From NCBI RefSeq assembly GCF_008802405.1, contig NZ_VZDO01000002.1, positions 124,001-188,000 on the forward strand: a stretch of DNA of 64,000 bases. The letters are read 5' to 3'. This document shows positions 9,653 through 19,284 of the stretch, piece after piece (position 1 is the first letter of the stretch; each line of letters starts with the position of its first letter). Under the pieces are notes generated by a model. It was not told the DNA's origin and made no database searches. It worked only from the letters and a program-made list of their open reading frames with translations. A program made the translations under genes and the position numbers. The DNA comes from Plantimonas leprariae (GTDB taxonomy: Bacteria; Pseudomonadota; Alphaproteobacteria; Rhizobiales; Rhizobiaceae).

Positions 9653-11932
9653 ATGGCGCGCTCGAAATCATCCTCGCACGAAGCGCCGGTCCTCTCGCGC
9701 GAGACGGTGCTGCGCTTCGTCGCCGAGAATCCCGATCAGGCGAGCAAGCGCCAGATCGCGAAGGCCTTCGGCGTCAAGGGCGACGCGCGCAACGACCTGA
9801 AGGACATCCTGGCCGATCTCCAGGCGGAGGGTGCCCTCGCCGGCGGTCGCCGCGCCTATTCCCGGCCGGATGCCCTGCCCCCGGTGATGGTGCTCGCCGT
9901 TCGCCGCCGCGACGACGACGGCGGCCTTCTCGCCGAACCGGCGGAATGGGACGAGGATCGGAGCGGCGAGAAGCCGGTCTTCGCGGTGCGGCAGAACGAG
10001 CGGGCCGGCGCGGCGGGTGTCGGCGACCGCATCCTCGCCAAGCTCGACCCGGACGCGGACGACGGGCCGACGGCGGCGGTGATCCGCGTGCTCGAACAGA
10101 AGCGCAGCTTGGCGCTCGGCGTGTTCCGGACCATGCATGGCGGCGGTGGGCGCGTCGAGCCGGTGGAACGGCGCGGCCTCGAATATGCGATCGGGCCGGC
10201 CGATACGGGCGGGGCCGTCGCCGGCGATCTGGTGGAGGTGGAACCCTACGGACGGGGACGCGACAGCGGCCTGCCGCGCGGACGCGTGGCGGGCGTCGTC
10301 GGGTCGCTCGGCAGCGAGCGGGCGATCTCGACCATCGCGCTCCACGCCCATTCGATCCCGCACGTCTTTCCGCGCGGCGTGGTCGAGGAAGCGGATGCGG
10401 CTGGCGAGCGCGGCATCGAGGCCGAGCACGAGAACTGGCGCGACCTGCCGCTGGTGACGATCGACCCCGCCGACGCGAAGGACCACGACGACGCCGTGCA
10501 CGCGCGGCCGGACGACGATCCGGCCAATCCCGGCGGCATGGTGCTGACGATCGCGATCGCGGACGTCTCCTGGTACGTCCGGCCCGGTTCGCGGCTGGAT
10601 GCCGAAGCGCTCCTTCGCGGCAACTCCGTCTATTTCCCCGACCGGGTCGTGCCGATGCTGCCGGAGCGCATCTCCAACGATCTCTGCTCGCTGCGGCCGG
10701 ATGTCGATCGCCCTGCCCTCGCCGTGCGCGTCAAGTTGGCAGGAGACGGCCGGAAGCTCCTGCATTCATTCCACCGCGTCGTGATGCGCAGCCATGCCAA
10801 GCTCGCCTACGGACAAGCGCAGGCGGCGATCGACGGCGATGCGGATGCCGCACCGCGCGCCATCGTGGACGGCGTGCTGCGGCCGCTCTGGGACGCCTAC
10901 GCCCTCCTGAAGCGGGCGCGGTCCGACCGGCAGCCGCTCGATCTGGACCTGCCCGAGAAGAAGGTCGTGCTGGACGCCGATGGGCGTGTCGAACGCGTGG
11001 TCGTCCCCGACCGGCTGGACGCGCACCGGCTGATCGAGGAGTTCATGATCCTCGCCAACGTCGCGGCGGCGGAGGCGCTGGAGGCGAAGCGGCAGGCGCT
11101 GATCTACCGCGTCCACGACGCGCCGTCGCTCGCCAAGCTCGAAGCGCTCCGCGACTTCCTGCGCACGCTCGACATATCGCTGGCGAAAGCCGGCAGCCTG
11201 CGGCCGTCGCACTTCAACGGTATCCTCGCGCAGGTGCGCGCCAGCGAGCACGAGCACCTCGTCAACGAGATCGTGCTGCGGACGCAGAGCCAGGCCGTCT
11301 ACTCGCCCGATAATCTCGGCCATTTCGGCCTGAACCTCATGCGCTATGCGCATTTCACCTCGCCGATCCGCCGTTACGCCGATCTCGTCGTGCATCGCGC
11401 GCTCGTCGCGGCGCTCGGCCTCGGAGAAGGCGGCCTCACGAAAGACGAGGAAGCAGGGCTTGCCGGGACGGCGGAATCCATCTCGCGCGCCGAGCGCCGT
11501 GCGATGGCGGCGGAACGCGAGACGATCGATCGCCTGATCGCGCATCATCTGGCGGGGCGCATCGGCGAAACCTTCGAGGCGCGGATCAGCGGCGTCACAA
11601 AATCCGGCCTGTTCGTTTCGCTGCCCACCTTCGGTGCGGACGGCTTCATCCCCATATCGACGCTTGGAGCCGAATACTTCGTCTTCGACGAGATCGCGCA
11701 TTCGCTGGTCGGAAGCCGCAGCGGCGCCGGCTATCAGTTGGGCGACGCCGTGGATGTCCGCCTCGTCGAGGCGATCCCGCTGGCGGGGGCGATGCGGTTC
11801 GAGATGGTCAGCGAGCCGCGCGCCTTCGCCCGGTCGACGACTTCGTTCCACAAGGCGAAGTCGCGGCCGTCCGGGCGACCGCGCGGCAAGCCGCCGAAGA
11901 ACGTCGCGCAGAAACTGAGGAAGAGACGATGA
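9653..11932 (+). CDS. rnr: ribonuclease R (RNB-family 3'-5' exoribonuclease)
   Basis: 759 residues. It degrades structured RNA 3' to 5'. An N-terminal winged-helix (ASKRQIAKAFGVKGDARNDL) and cold-shock-like domains precede the RNB catalytic domain with the metal motif DAKDHDDAVHA near residue 280, and RYAHFTSPIRRYADLVVHR. A C-terminal S1 RNA-binding domain (GETFEARISGVTKSGLFV) and a basic tail end the protein. The ATG at 9653 lies 5 bp after the topA stop. The stop overlaps the DUF983 start (ATGA). Confidence 0.95.
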   Translation: MARSKSSSHEAPVLSRETVLRFVAENPDQASKRQIAKAFGVKGDARNDLKDILADLQAEGALAGGRRAYSRPDALPPVMVLAVRRRDDDGGLLAEPAEWDEDRSGEKPVFAVRQNERAGAAGVGDRILAKLDPDADDGPTAAVIRVLEQKRSLALGVFRTMHGGGGRVEPVERRGLEYAIGPADTGGAVAGDLVEVEPYGRGRDSGLPRGRVAGVVGSLGSERAISTIALHAHSIPHVFPRGVVEEADAAGERGIEAEHENWRDLPLVTIDPADAKDHDDAVHARPDDDPANPGGMVLTIAIADVSWYVRPGSRLDAEALLRGNSVYFPDRVVPMLPERISNDLCSLRPDVDRPALAVRVKLAGDGRKLLHSFHRVVMRSHAKLAYGQAQAAIDGDADAAPRAIVDGVLRPLWDAYALLKRARSDRQPLDLDLPEKKVVLDADGRVERVVVPDRLDAHRLIEEFMILANVAAAEALEAKRQALIYRVHDAPSLAKLEALRDFLRTLDISLAKAGSLRPSHFNGILAQVRASEHEHLVNEIVLRTQSQAVYSPDNLGHFGLNLMRYAHFTSPIRRYADLVVHRALVAALGLGEGGLTKDEEAGLAGTAESISRAERRAMAAERETIDRLIAHHLAGRIGETFEARISGVTKSGLFVSLPTFGADGFIPISTLGAEYFVFDEIAHSLVGSRSGAGYQLGDAVDVRLVEAIPLAGAMRFEMVSEPRAFARSTTSFHKAKSRPSGRPRGKPPKNVAQKLRKRR

Positions 11933-12369
11933 CGCTCGAAGCTTCCGAACGGACACGGACTCGCGAAGCCGCGACGCAGACCGCGGCGGAGCGCCCCCTC
12001 CTGCGTTCAATGCTGCGCGGTCTCGTCTGCCGCTGCCCGCGCTGCGGCGAGGGCAAGCTCTTCGCCGGCTACCTGCGCGCCGTGCCGCATTGCTCGACCT
12101 GCGGTGAGGCCTTCGACGGCGTGCACCGGGCCGACGACTTGCCGCCCTACCTCACGGTCTTCGTCATCGGCCACCTCGTGGTCGCGCTGTTCATGGCGCT
12201 GGACGAGGCCGTGGTGCTTTCGCTAGGCGCGAACCTCGCGATTTTCATCCCGCTGACGCTGGTTCTTTGCCTGGCGATGCTGCGGCCGATGAAGGGCCTT
12301 ACGATCGGCTTGCAATGGGCGATGCGCATGCACGGCTTCGGCGAAGGCGACGCGCGCCACGACCATTGA
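11929..12369 (+). CDS. DUF983 domain membrane protein with zinc-ribbon motif
   Basis: 146 residues. Two CxxC pairs (CRCPRCGEG and CSTCGEAF) form a zinc-ribbon-like N-terminal part. Two hydrophobic helices follow (about 85-105 and 108-128). It belongs to DUF983, common in Alphaproteobacteria; the function is not established. It is translationally coupled to rnr through an ATGA overlap, which places it in the topA-rnr operon. Confidence 0.82.
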   Translation: MTLEASERTRTREAATQTAAERPLLRSMLRGLVCRCPRCGEGKLFAGYLRAVPHCSTCGEAFDGVHRADDLPPYLTVFVIGHLVVALFMALDEAVVLSLGANLAIFIPLTLVLCLAMLRPMKGLTIGLQWAMRMHGFGEGDARHDH

Positions 12370-12391
12370 GCGTCGGCATCTCCGCCGATCC

Positions 12392-12417
12392 TTGACTTTA
12401 CGGCGGGCTCGGATAAA
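12392..12417 (+). promoter_or_regulatory. candidate rpmG promoter
   Basis: TTGACT at 12392-12397 resembles a -35 box and GATAAA at 12412-12417 a -10 box, but the spacing is only 14 bp, shorter than the usual 17. It lies in the 161-bp gap before rpmG. Low-confidence call from sequence only. Confidence 0.3.
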
Positions 12418-12530
12418 GGTCCGCACAACTCGCGCCGGACGGCAGTTCGGCGCGTTTCGATTTCATCGCCAAGGCATGCGGACAACCGACCCGCGACCCG
12501 CCGTGGCAGCATTTCGCAAGGCGGATCGTC

Positions 12531-12698
12531 ATGGCCAAGGCAACCACCATCAAGATCAAGCTGCTCTCGTCGGCGGATACGGGATTCTTCTACGTGACGC
12601 AGAAGAACAGCCGCACCATGACCGACAAGATGGTGAAGACCAAGTACGACCCGATCGCGCGCAAGCACGTCGAGTTCCGCGAGACGAAGATCAAGTAA
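12531..12698 (+). CDS. rpmG: 50S ribosomal protein L33
   Basis: 55 residues, starting [20 protein letters not shown] and ending FRETKIK, the standard length and sequence of alphaproteobacterial L33. It is a small large-subunit ribosomal protein. This version lacks the four zinc-binding cysteines found in some L33 forms. It stands alone behind its own gap, 161 bp from the DUF983 gene, and is followed by a clear hairpin terminator. Confidence 0.95.
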   Translation: MAKATTIKIKLLSSADTGFFYVTQKNSRTMTDKMVKTKYDPIARKHVEFRETKIK

Positions 12699-12721
12699 GC
12701 TTCTTCGACATGCGCTTTCCG

Positions 12722-12755
12722 AACGCCGCTTCGCCAACCGCGAGGCGGCGTTTTT
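12722..12755 (+). terminator. rho-independent terminator of rpmG
   Basis: AACGCCGC (12722-12729) pairs perfectly with GCGGCGTT (12745-12752), followed by a run of T (12751-12755). It lies 24 bp after the rpmG stop and between the convergent rpmG and pleD genes, so it probably ends rpmG transcripts. Confidence 0.75.
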
Positions 12756-12788
12756 CGTTGCGCTGTCGACGGTGGTGATCCAAGCCGC

Positions 12789-14150
12789 TCAAGCGGCGAG
12801 CTGGGCCACGCGATTGCGGCCGCCGTGCTTGGCGGCGTAAAGGCTGCGGTCCGCCCGCTTCAGCAACGATGCCACATCGTCCGTACGATGATCGAACACC
12901 GCGAGCCCGACGCTCACCGTGACGGCGACCGCCGAGGCGGCGCACTCGAACGACGTCTCCGCCACCAGCCGGCGCATCCGCTCGGCGATCTGCGCTGCGT
13001 CGGCGCCTTCGGTATCCGGCATTACCACCACGAATTCCTCGCCACCGAGCCGGCAGCACAGGTCGCTCGCACGCGATCCATCCCGGATGCGACGGGCGAA
13101 CTCCCGCAGCACCTCGTCGCCGACATCGTGCCCGTTCCGGTCGTTGATCTGTTTGAAATGGTCGATATCCGCGATCAGGATCGATAGCGGCCGCCCTTCG
13201 GCCCGAGCGCGCTCGATGACGCCCGGCAAGTGCGATTCGAGAAAACGGCGGTTCTGCAGGCCGGTCAGCGGATCGGTGACCGCGAGTTCCACAGTGCTGC
13301 GGAGCGACTGGCGCAGACCCTCGTCGTAGCGCCGCCGCTTGATCTGGGTGCGAGCGCGCGCCAGCAGTTCGTTGCGGTCGATCGGACGCAGGAGATAGTC
13401 GTTGACGCCGATCTCCAACGCCTTCGCGATGCGCGCCTCGTCCTGCGGCGCAGCTAGGAGCAGGATCGGCACCCGGCGCGTCGCCTCGCCGGAACGAAGC
13501 TGCGAAGCGAAGCGCAGCGCATCGAAGGTCGAAGTCGCCAGATCGACCACGACGAGGTCGGCTTCGGCGCTCGCCGCGAATGCCGCTTCGACGCCCACAG
13601 TACGGCAGTCGTGCTCGGTGCCGAGAATGCGGGCCGAATGCCCGGCAAAACCCTCCGCTCCGTCGTCGACCACGACGACGCGGCCGTCGAGCCCGCCCAG
13701 TCCGATCTCGGCCAGGAAGTCGGCGCCGCCGAGGATGTTGGCGGTCGTATCGGCGCGGATGCGCAATTCGTCCGACAGGATCTTCAGCCGCAGCAGGCTC
13801 TTCACCCGCGACATGAGCTGCAGTTCGCGCACCGGCTTCGTCAGGAAGTCGTCCGCGCCGGCTTCGAGCCCGCGAACGCGGTCGCTCGGCTGGTCGAGGG
13901 CGGTCACGAGGATCACCGGCAGATGGCGCGTATGGGGCGCGGCCTTTAGCCTCCGGCAGACCTCGTAGCCGTCCATGTCCGGCATCATGACGTCGAGCAG
14001 CACGAGGTCGACGCTTTCGCTCGCGCAAATCTCCAGCGCCTCCGGCCCGCGCGAGGCGGTCAGCACTTCCAGATATTCGGCATGAAGCTTGGCTTCGAGC
14101 AGCTTCCGGTTGATGTCGACGTCGTCGACGATCAGGATGCGGCCGGTCAT
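12789..14150 (-). CDS. pleD: PleD: two-receiver diguanylate cyclase response regulator
   Basis: 453 residues, the Caulobacter PleD architecture: REC1 with phosphoacceptor D53 (LLDVMMPDMDG), a second degenerate REC-like adaptor (about 155-280) and a GGDEF domain with GGEEF at 369-373. An RxxD inhibitory site (R360-A-S-D363) sits exactly five residues before GGEEF, so product inhibition by c-di-GMP is expected. PleD makes c-di-GMP at the pole during cell differentiation. Start is the ATG at 14150 (MTGRILIVDD). It follows divK by 11 bp, the conserved divK-pleD operon. Confidence 0.95.
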   Translation of the reverse strand: MTGRILIVDDVDINRKLLEAKLHAEYLEVLTASRGPEALEICASESVDLVLLDVMMPDMDGYEVCRRLKAAPHTRHLPVILVTALDQPSDRVRGLEAGADDFLTKPVRELQLMSRVKSLLRLKILSDELRIRADTTANILGGADFLAEIGLGGLDGRVVVVDDGAEGFAGHSARILGTEHDCRTVGVEAAFAASAEADLVVVDLATSTFDALRFASQLRSGEATRRVPILLLAAPQDEARIAKALEIGVNDYLLRPIDRNELLARARTQIKRRRYDEGLRQSLRSTVELAVTDPLTGLQNRRFLESHLPGVIERARAEGRPLSILIADIDHFKQINDRNGHDVGDEVLREFARRIRDGSRASDLCCRLGGEEFVVVMPDTEGADAAQIAERMRRLVAETSFECAASAVAVTVSVGLAVFDHRTDDVASLLKRADRSLYAAKHGGRNRVAQLAA

Positions 14151-14161
14151 CGGCGGAACTC

Positions 14162-14530
14162 TCAGGCGTCGAGGAACGACTTGATCGTCTCGATGAACTT
14201 CGTGACCGAGATCGGCTTGGAGATGTAGGCTTCGCAACCGCCCTGGCGCATGCGCTCCTCGTCGCCCTTCATCGCGAAGGCGGTGACGGCGATCACCGGG
14301 ATGCGATGCAGTTCCGGATCGGCTTTCAGGTCGCGCGTGACGTCCAGCCCGGAGATTTCCGGGAGCTGGATGTCCATCAGGATCAGATCGGGACGGTGCT
14401 GGCGGGCGAGGTCGACCGCCGTCAAGCCGTTCCGGGTCTGAATCGTCGCGTATCCATGCGCCTCGATGAGGTCGCGGAAGAGCTTCATGTTGAGCTCGTT
14501 GTCTTCGACGATCATCACGGTTTTCGGCAT
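14162..14530 (-). CDS. divK: polar-differentiation response regulator DivK
   Basis: 122 residues, a single receiver domain without an output domain. The phosphoacceptor is D53 ([13 protein letters not shown]), with acidic residues near D10 and the switch segment [11 protein letters not shown] and KPIS lysine loop. DivK is phosphorylated by PleC/DivJ-type kinases and controls the CtrA pathway in Alphaproteobacteria. The ATG at 14530 gives [12 protein letters not shown], the standard start. It is first in a two-gene operon with pleD and divergent from the DUF3572 gene. Confidence 0.95.
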   Translation of the reverse strand: MPKTVMIVEDNELNMKLFRDLIEAHGYATIQTRNGLTAVDLARQHRPDLILMDIQLPEISGLDVTRDLKADPELHRIPVIAVTAFAMKGDEERMRQGGCEAYISKPISVTKFIETIKSFLDA

Positions 14531-14655
14531 CCGCCGGCTCCAGATGCGCTGCGGGAGCCGGCGGAGCAAAACGCCTCGTCCGGCCTGTAGAGGACTACAG
14601 CAATTTGTTTTAAGAATTGAGGAATCCAAAAAATGCCGATGGTGCACCCGCTTTC

Positions 14656-14967
14656 ATGCTGAAGAATTCCCGAACGCGTTCGCCGCCCGTCGACGAAAAC
14701 GTAGCCCTTTCGATCGGCATCAAGGCTCTGGAGTTCCTCGCCGCCGAACCCGAGCTTCTCAGTCGCTTTCTGAGCTTTTCGGGCTTGAGCGTGGAGCAAT
14801 TGAGGCAGGAGGCGAACCGGCCGGCGTTTTTCACCGGCCTGCTCGACTTCATCCTCGCGCACGAACCGACGCTCGAAGCCTTCGCGGCGAAGATGGAGCT
14901 GAGGGCGGAGGACGTCGCCACCGCCCAGCGCGTCCTCGCGGGCCCCGAACCGCGCGACGTCGAGTGA
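14656..14967 (+). CDS. DUF3572 family protein
   Basis: 103 residues, helical and soluble, with ALSIGIKALEFLAAEPELL and FLSFSGLSVEQLR typical of DUF3572. This small protein is conserved next to divK/pleD in Hyphomicrobiales; its function is unknown. The ATG at 14656 is chosen over an in-frame ATG at 14617 because the family usually starts near here; no strong ribosome-binding site is visible for either. Its stop overlaps the GTG of the next gene. Confidence 0.78.
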   Translation: MLKNSRTRSPPVDENVALSIGIKALEFLAAEPELLSRFLSFSGLSVEQLRQEANRPAFFTGLLDFILAHEPTLEAFAAKMELRAEDVATAQRVLAGPEPRDVE

Positions 14968-15623
14968 GTGCCGATCCGGTTTCCGCCGGCCCCTTGCCGG
15001 CGGACGTTGCGCGCAAACACGACGCCCTGCTCCTGCTCGATGTCGACGAGGTGATCCTGCACTTCATCGCTCCTTTCCGCGAGCTTCTGGCTGAGTACGG
15101 TGCGCGGCTTTCGCCGGAGAGCTTCCGCCTCACCGGCAACGTCCATTCCATCGCAACCGGAACGGCGGTCAGTGGCCACGAACTCGATCGGGTCACCGAC
15201 CGCCTCTATCGGGAGCAGGAAAGCCGCCAGACGCCGGTCGAAGGGGTCGGCGCCGCCCTGCGCGATCTCGCCGGCATGGCCGACATCGTCTTCCTGACGG
15301 CGATGACGCCCGCGCATTACGCCGCACGGCGCAACCTTCTCGACGCGGCCGGCCTGCGTTACCCCCTGATCGCCACCCAGCGCTCGAAAGGCGCGGTGGC
15401 AGCGGAACTGGCGGCGTGCCGTCCCGGCCCCGTCGTCTTCGTGGACGATCTGCCGCCGAATCTGGTTTCCGTCGCGCGAAGTGTGCCCCGGGCAAAGCTT
15501 CTCCATCTCATGGCGAACGAGGTTTTCCGTCCGCACCTGCCGCCGCTGCCCGCCGGGGCGGCGCGCGCGGACGACTGGCCGGATGCCGTTCCGAAGATTC
15601 GTGCGTTGCTCACCCCGAATTAA
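14964..15623 (+). CDS. HAD-superfamily hydrolase
   Basis: 219 residues. Motif I is LLLDVDEVIL (DxDxV), motif II FLTAMT and the acidic motif VVFVDDLPPN, as in HAD phosphatases. It is a predicted cytoplasmic phosphohydrolase of unknown substrate. The start is GTG at 14964 within a GTGA overlap with DUF3572, so the two genes are translationally coupled. No later Met precedes motif I. It is convergent with dnaE. Confidence 0.75.
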   Translation: MSADPVSAGPLPADVARKHDALLLLDVDEVILHFIAPFRELLAEYGARLSPESFRLTGNVHSIATGTAVSGHELDRVTDRLYREQESRQTPVEGVGAALRDLAGMADIVFLTAMTPAHYAARRNLLDAAGLRYPLIATQRSKGAVAAELAACRPGPVVFVDDLPPNLVSVARSVPRAKLLHLMANEVFRPHLPPLPAGAARADDWPDAVPKIRALLTPN

Positions 15624-15699
15624 GGGCCGACGCCGCTCGCCTACCATCGCATTCCAAGCGATGACTGCGCCGGGCGGCTTCGGTCGCCCCCTTCGGATC

Positions 15700-18600
15700 T
15701 CAGGCGAGTTCCACGTCTACGACACCCGGCACGGCGCGGATCGCGCCCGCCATCTGCGGCGAGACGCGGTACTTGCCGGGTAGAGCGATCTCCACCTCGC
15801 GCTCGCCGCCCTCGCCGATCAGGATCAGCGAGATCTCGGAGTCGCCGCCGCTCTGGAGCTGCGAGCGGAAACGCTCCAGCGGCTTCGCCTCGTTCAGGAA
15901 GATGCGCAGCGACTTCTGCATCCGGACCGCCTCGTCCTCCAGCGACTGGACACTGCCGGCCCGCAGCGAGATGCCTTCCGGCCGCTCCTCGGCCTGGACG
16001 ATCATGATCACCGCCGCGCCCGGTTCCAGCATGTCGCGGAACTGCATGAGCGTTTCGGAAAAGAGCACGACCTCGTACTGGCCGCTCGGATCCGACAGGT
16101 TGACGATGCCGATCTTGCCGCCGGTCCGCGTCCGCCGCTCCTGCCGCGAGATCACCGTGCCGGCGATGCGCCCCGCGCTCGCGCCACGCCGGACGGCTGC
16201 GACGACGTCGGCATAGGTCTGCACGTGCAGGCGCTTGAGCGTCGCGGAGTATTCGTCGAGCGGATGGGCGGAGAGGTAGAAGCCGATCGCGCCGAACTCC
16301 CGCATCAGCTTCTCGGCCGAAGTCCATCGATCCGTGTCGGCGAGATGCAGCTTCTCCAACTCGTCGGTCGAACCGCCGAACATGTCGTTCTGCCCGGACT
16401 GCCGCCCCTCGCTGCGCCAGGCCGCGTAGCCGCTGAGCCGGTCGACGTTCGCCGTCAGCGTCGCGCGATCGTAACCGAAACAGTCCAGCGCCCCGGCCGC
16501 GATCAGGTGCTCGAAGGTGCGCTTGTTGACGATCTTCGGATCGATCTTGGCGCAGAAGTCCTCGAGCGAGCGGAACGTGCCCTTCCCCCGCAACTCGACG
16601 ATATGCTCGACGGCCTGCTCGCCGACGCCCTTGATCGCCGCCAGCGAATAGAAGATGCGGTTCGGCTCGACTTCGAAGGCCTTGTGCGAGGTCTGGACCG
16701 ACGGCGCGACGATCTCGATGCCGAGCCGCACCGCGTCGCGGCGGAATTCGTTCAGCTTGTCGGTGTTGCCGATGTCGAGCGTCATCGACGCCGCCAGGAA
16801 CTCGGTCGGGTAGTTCGCCTTCAGGTACGCCGTCTGGTAGGTGACGAGCGCGTAGGCGGCGGCGTGGCTCTTGTTGAAGCCGTAGTCGGCGAACTTCGCG
16901 AGAAGATCGAAGATCGTGTTCGCCTGCGCCTTCGCGAGGCCGTTCTTCACCGCGCCATCGACGAAGCGGACGCGCTGCGTGTCCATCTCCGCGCGAATCT
17001 TCTTGCCCATCGCGCGGCGCAGGAGGTCGGCTTCGCCGAGCGAATAGCCGGACAGCACCTGCGCGATCTGCATCACCTGTTCCTGATAGATGATGACGCC
17101 CTGCGTCTCCTTCAGGATGTGCTCGATCTTGGGGTGGAGGAAGTCCGCCTCTTCCTCCTTGTGCTTGCGGGCATTGTAGGTCGGGATGTTCTCCATCGGG
17201 CCGGGACGATAGAGCGCCACGAGCGCGATGATGTCCTCCAACTGGTCGGGCCGCATGCCGATCAGCGCCTTGCGCATGCCGGCCGATTCCACCTGGAACA
17301 CGCCGACCGTCTCGCCGCGCGTCAACATGTCGAAGGTCGGCTTGTCGTCGAGCGGCAGCTTGCCGAGGTCGATCTCGATCTTGCGCCGGGCGATCAGCGC
17401 CATGGCGGTCTGCAGCGTCGTCAGCGTCTTCAGGCCGAGGAAGTCGAACTTCACCAGCCCGGCCTGCTCGACCCATTTCATGTTGAACTGCGTCACCGGC
17501 ATGTCGGAGCGCGGATCGCGATACATCGGCACCAGCTTCGACAGCGGCCGGTCGCCGATCACGATGCCGGCGGCGTGGGTCGAGGCGTGCCGGTAGAGGC
17601 CCTCCAGCTTCAGGGCGATGTCGAGAAGCCTTCCGACGATCTCTTCCTTCTCGCGTGCCTCCTGCAGCCGCGGTTCGCCTTCGATAGCTTGCGCCAAGGT
17701 CACCGGGTTCGCCGGGTTCGCCGGCACCATCTTGCAGAGCTTGTCGACCTGCCCGTAGCTCATCTCCAGGACGCGGCCGACGTCGCGCAGGCACGCCCGC
17801 GCCTGCAGCGTTCCGAACGTGATGATCTGCCCGACCTGCTGCCGGCCGTACTTCTCCTGCACGTAGCGGATGACCTCGCCGCGCCGCTCCTGGCAAAAGT
17901 CGATGTCGAAGTCCGGCATCGACACGCGGTCGGGATTCAGGAAGCGCTCGAACAGGAGCGAAAAGCGCAAGGGGTCGAGATCGGTGATCGTCAGCGACCA
18001 GGCGACGAGCGAGCCCGCGCCGGAGCCGCGGCCCGGCCCGACGGGAATCCCTTGCGCCTTGGCCCACTTGATGAAGTCCGCGACGATCAGGAAGTAGCCC
18101 GGAAACTTCATCCGCTCGATGATGCCGAGCTCGTACTCCAGCCGTTCGCGATAGACCGCTTCCGTTTGGCCGGGCGCCATGCCGTGCACCGCAAGACGCG
18201 CATTCAGCCCTTCCACCGCTTGCCGACGCATCTCGGCGGCCTCCGCCCGTTCCGCTTCGGCCGGGTCGGCGTTCGCCCCGGCGAAGCGCGGCAGGATCGG
18301 TTTCCGGGTGCGCACGCGGTAGGAGCACCGCCGCGCGATCTCGATCGTGCTGGAGAGTGCTTCCGGAAGGTCGGCGAAGAGCATCGCCATCTCGTCCTGC
18401 GTCTTCAGGCAGTGATCGGTGGTCAGCCGCCGCCGGTCCTCCTGGCTGACGAGCTTGTTGCTCGCCACCGCGATCAGCGCGTCATGCGCGTCGAAATCGT
18501 CCTTGCAGATGAAGTACGGCTCGTTGGTCGCGACCAGCGGCAGGCCGAGTTCGTAGGCAAGATCGACGGTCTCGGCCTCAATGCGCCGGTTGTAGCCGCG

Positions 18601-19284
18601 CTGCCGCTGCAGTTCGACATAGAGCCGGTCGCCGTAGATGGCTGACAGGACTTCGAGGCGGCCCCGCGCGATCGCGGCGCGACCCGCCTGCAGCGCCGTA
18701 CCGATCGGGCCGAGCGGGCCGCCTGTCAGCGCGACAATCCCCTCGCCGCGGGATTTCAGCCAGTCGAGCAGCACATGCGGACGGCTGTTGCCGTCGTGCG
18801 CGAGGTAGGCGAGCGAGACGATTTCGACGAGGTTCTCGTAGCCTTTCTCGTCGGCCGCGATGAAAACCATCGGCGCGAAGCCGGTCAGCGCGGCACGGTC
18901 GCGCCCGCTCTCGTTGTCGCCGTCGCCGAAATCGACTTCGAGCTGGCATCCTATGATCGGCTGGATGCCCGACTTCGCCGCCTTCTCGGAGAATTCCAAC
19001 GCGCCGAACAGATTGTTCGTATCGGCGATGCCGATGGCGGGCGAACCATCGCCCTTTGCGTGCTTGACGATCTGATCGATGCGAAGGGCGCCCTCCAGCA
19101 GCGAGAAGGCGCTGTGGCATCGCAGGTGGATGAAGCGAAGCTCCCGGCCGGCCGCGCCCGTTCCCTGCGTTTCCGCCATATCGTCCCCGTCCGCATCGAA
19201 ACTCGCGAGGTTCCTATCTTCCTCGTCCGGTTCGAAGCTGTCGAGCGGAGCTTCCGAGGTTTCAACAGGAGCCGCGCGGCTCAT
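15700..19284 (-). CDS. dnaE: DNA polymerase III subunit alpha
   Basis: 1194 residues, the replicative polymerase. The N-terminal PHP domain retains the H-rich motif HLRCHSAFSLLEGA (about residues 53-66). The polymerase active site shows PDFDIDF near residue 455, with GPGRGSGAGSLVAWSL upstream and YQEQVMQIAQVL downstream. A helix-hairpin-helix region, an OB fold (AGTVISRQERRTRTGGKIG) and a C-terminal domain follow. The ATG at 19284 is favoured because it overlaps the stop of the upstream 28-codon ORF (ATGA); an internal ATG at 19179 (MAETQGTG) is the alternative, as the first 35 residues are acidic and untypical. Confidence 0.96.
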   Translation of the reverse strand: MSRAAPVETSEAPLDSFEPDEEDRNLASFDADGDDMAETQGTGAAGRELRFIHLRCHSAFSLLEGALRIDQIVKHAKGDGSPAIGIADTNNLFGALEFSEKAAKSGIQPIIGCQLEVDFGDGDNESGRDRAALTGFAPMVFIAADEKGYENLVEIVSLAYLAHDGNSRPHVLLDWLKSRGEGIVALTGGPLGPIGTALQAGRAAIARGRLEVLSAIYGDRLYVELQRQRGYNRRIEAETVDLAYELGLPLVATNEPYFICKDDFDAHDALIAVASNKLVSQEDRRRLTTDHCLKTQDEMAMLFADLPEALSSTIEIARRCSYRVRTRKPILPRFAGANADPAEAERAEAAEMRRQAVEGLNARLAVHGMAPGQTEAVYRERLEYELGIIERMKFPGYFLIVADFIKWAKAQGIPVGPGRGSGAGSLVAWSLTITDLDPLRFSLLFERFLNPDRVSMPDFDIDFCQERRGEVIRYVQEKYGRQQVGQIITFGTLQARACLRDVGRVLEMSYGQVDKLCKMVPANPANPVTLAQAIEGEPRLQEAREKEEIVGRLLDIALKLEGLYRHASTHAAGIVIGDRPLSKLVPMYRDPRSDMPVTQFNMKWVEQAGLVKFDFLGLKTLTTLQTAMALIARRKIEIDLGKLPLDDKPTFDMLTRGETVGVFQVESAGMRKALIGMRPDQLEDIIALVALYRPGPMENIPTYNARKHKEEEADFLHPKIEHILKETQGVIIYQEQVMQIAQVLSGYSLGEADLLRRAMGKKIRAEMDTQRVRFVDGAVKNGLAKAQANTIFDLLAKFADYGFNKSHAAAYALVTYQTAYLKANYPTEFLAASMTLDIGNTDKLNEFRRDAVRLGIEIVAPSVQTSHKAFEVEPNRIFYSLAAIKGVGEQAVEHIVELRGKGTFRSLEDFCAKIDPKIVNKRTFEHLIAAGALDCFGYDRATLTANVDRLSGYAAWRSEGRQSGQNDMFGGSTDELEKLHLADTDRWTSAEKLMREFGAIGFYLSAHPLDEYSATLKRLHVQTYADVVAAVRRGASAGRIAGTVISRQERRTRTGGKIGIVNLSDPSGQYEVVLFSETLMQFRDMLEPGAAVIMIVQAEERPEGISLRAGSVQSLEDEAVRMQKSLRIFLNEAKPLERFRSQLQSGGDSEISLILIGEGGEREVEIALPGKYRVSPQMAGAIRAVPGVVDVELA

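Noticed and set aside
6810-9671. A 953-codon open frame antisense to topA
   Set aside because: Composition is Arg/Ala/Gly/Asp-rich shadow of a high-GC gene; topA on the plus strand is fully conserved. No independent motif or ribosome-binding site.
16225-18645. An 806-codon open frame antisense to dnaE
   Set aside because: Reads as a mirror of dnaE codons (HR, DR, QR repeats) with no recognisable domain.
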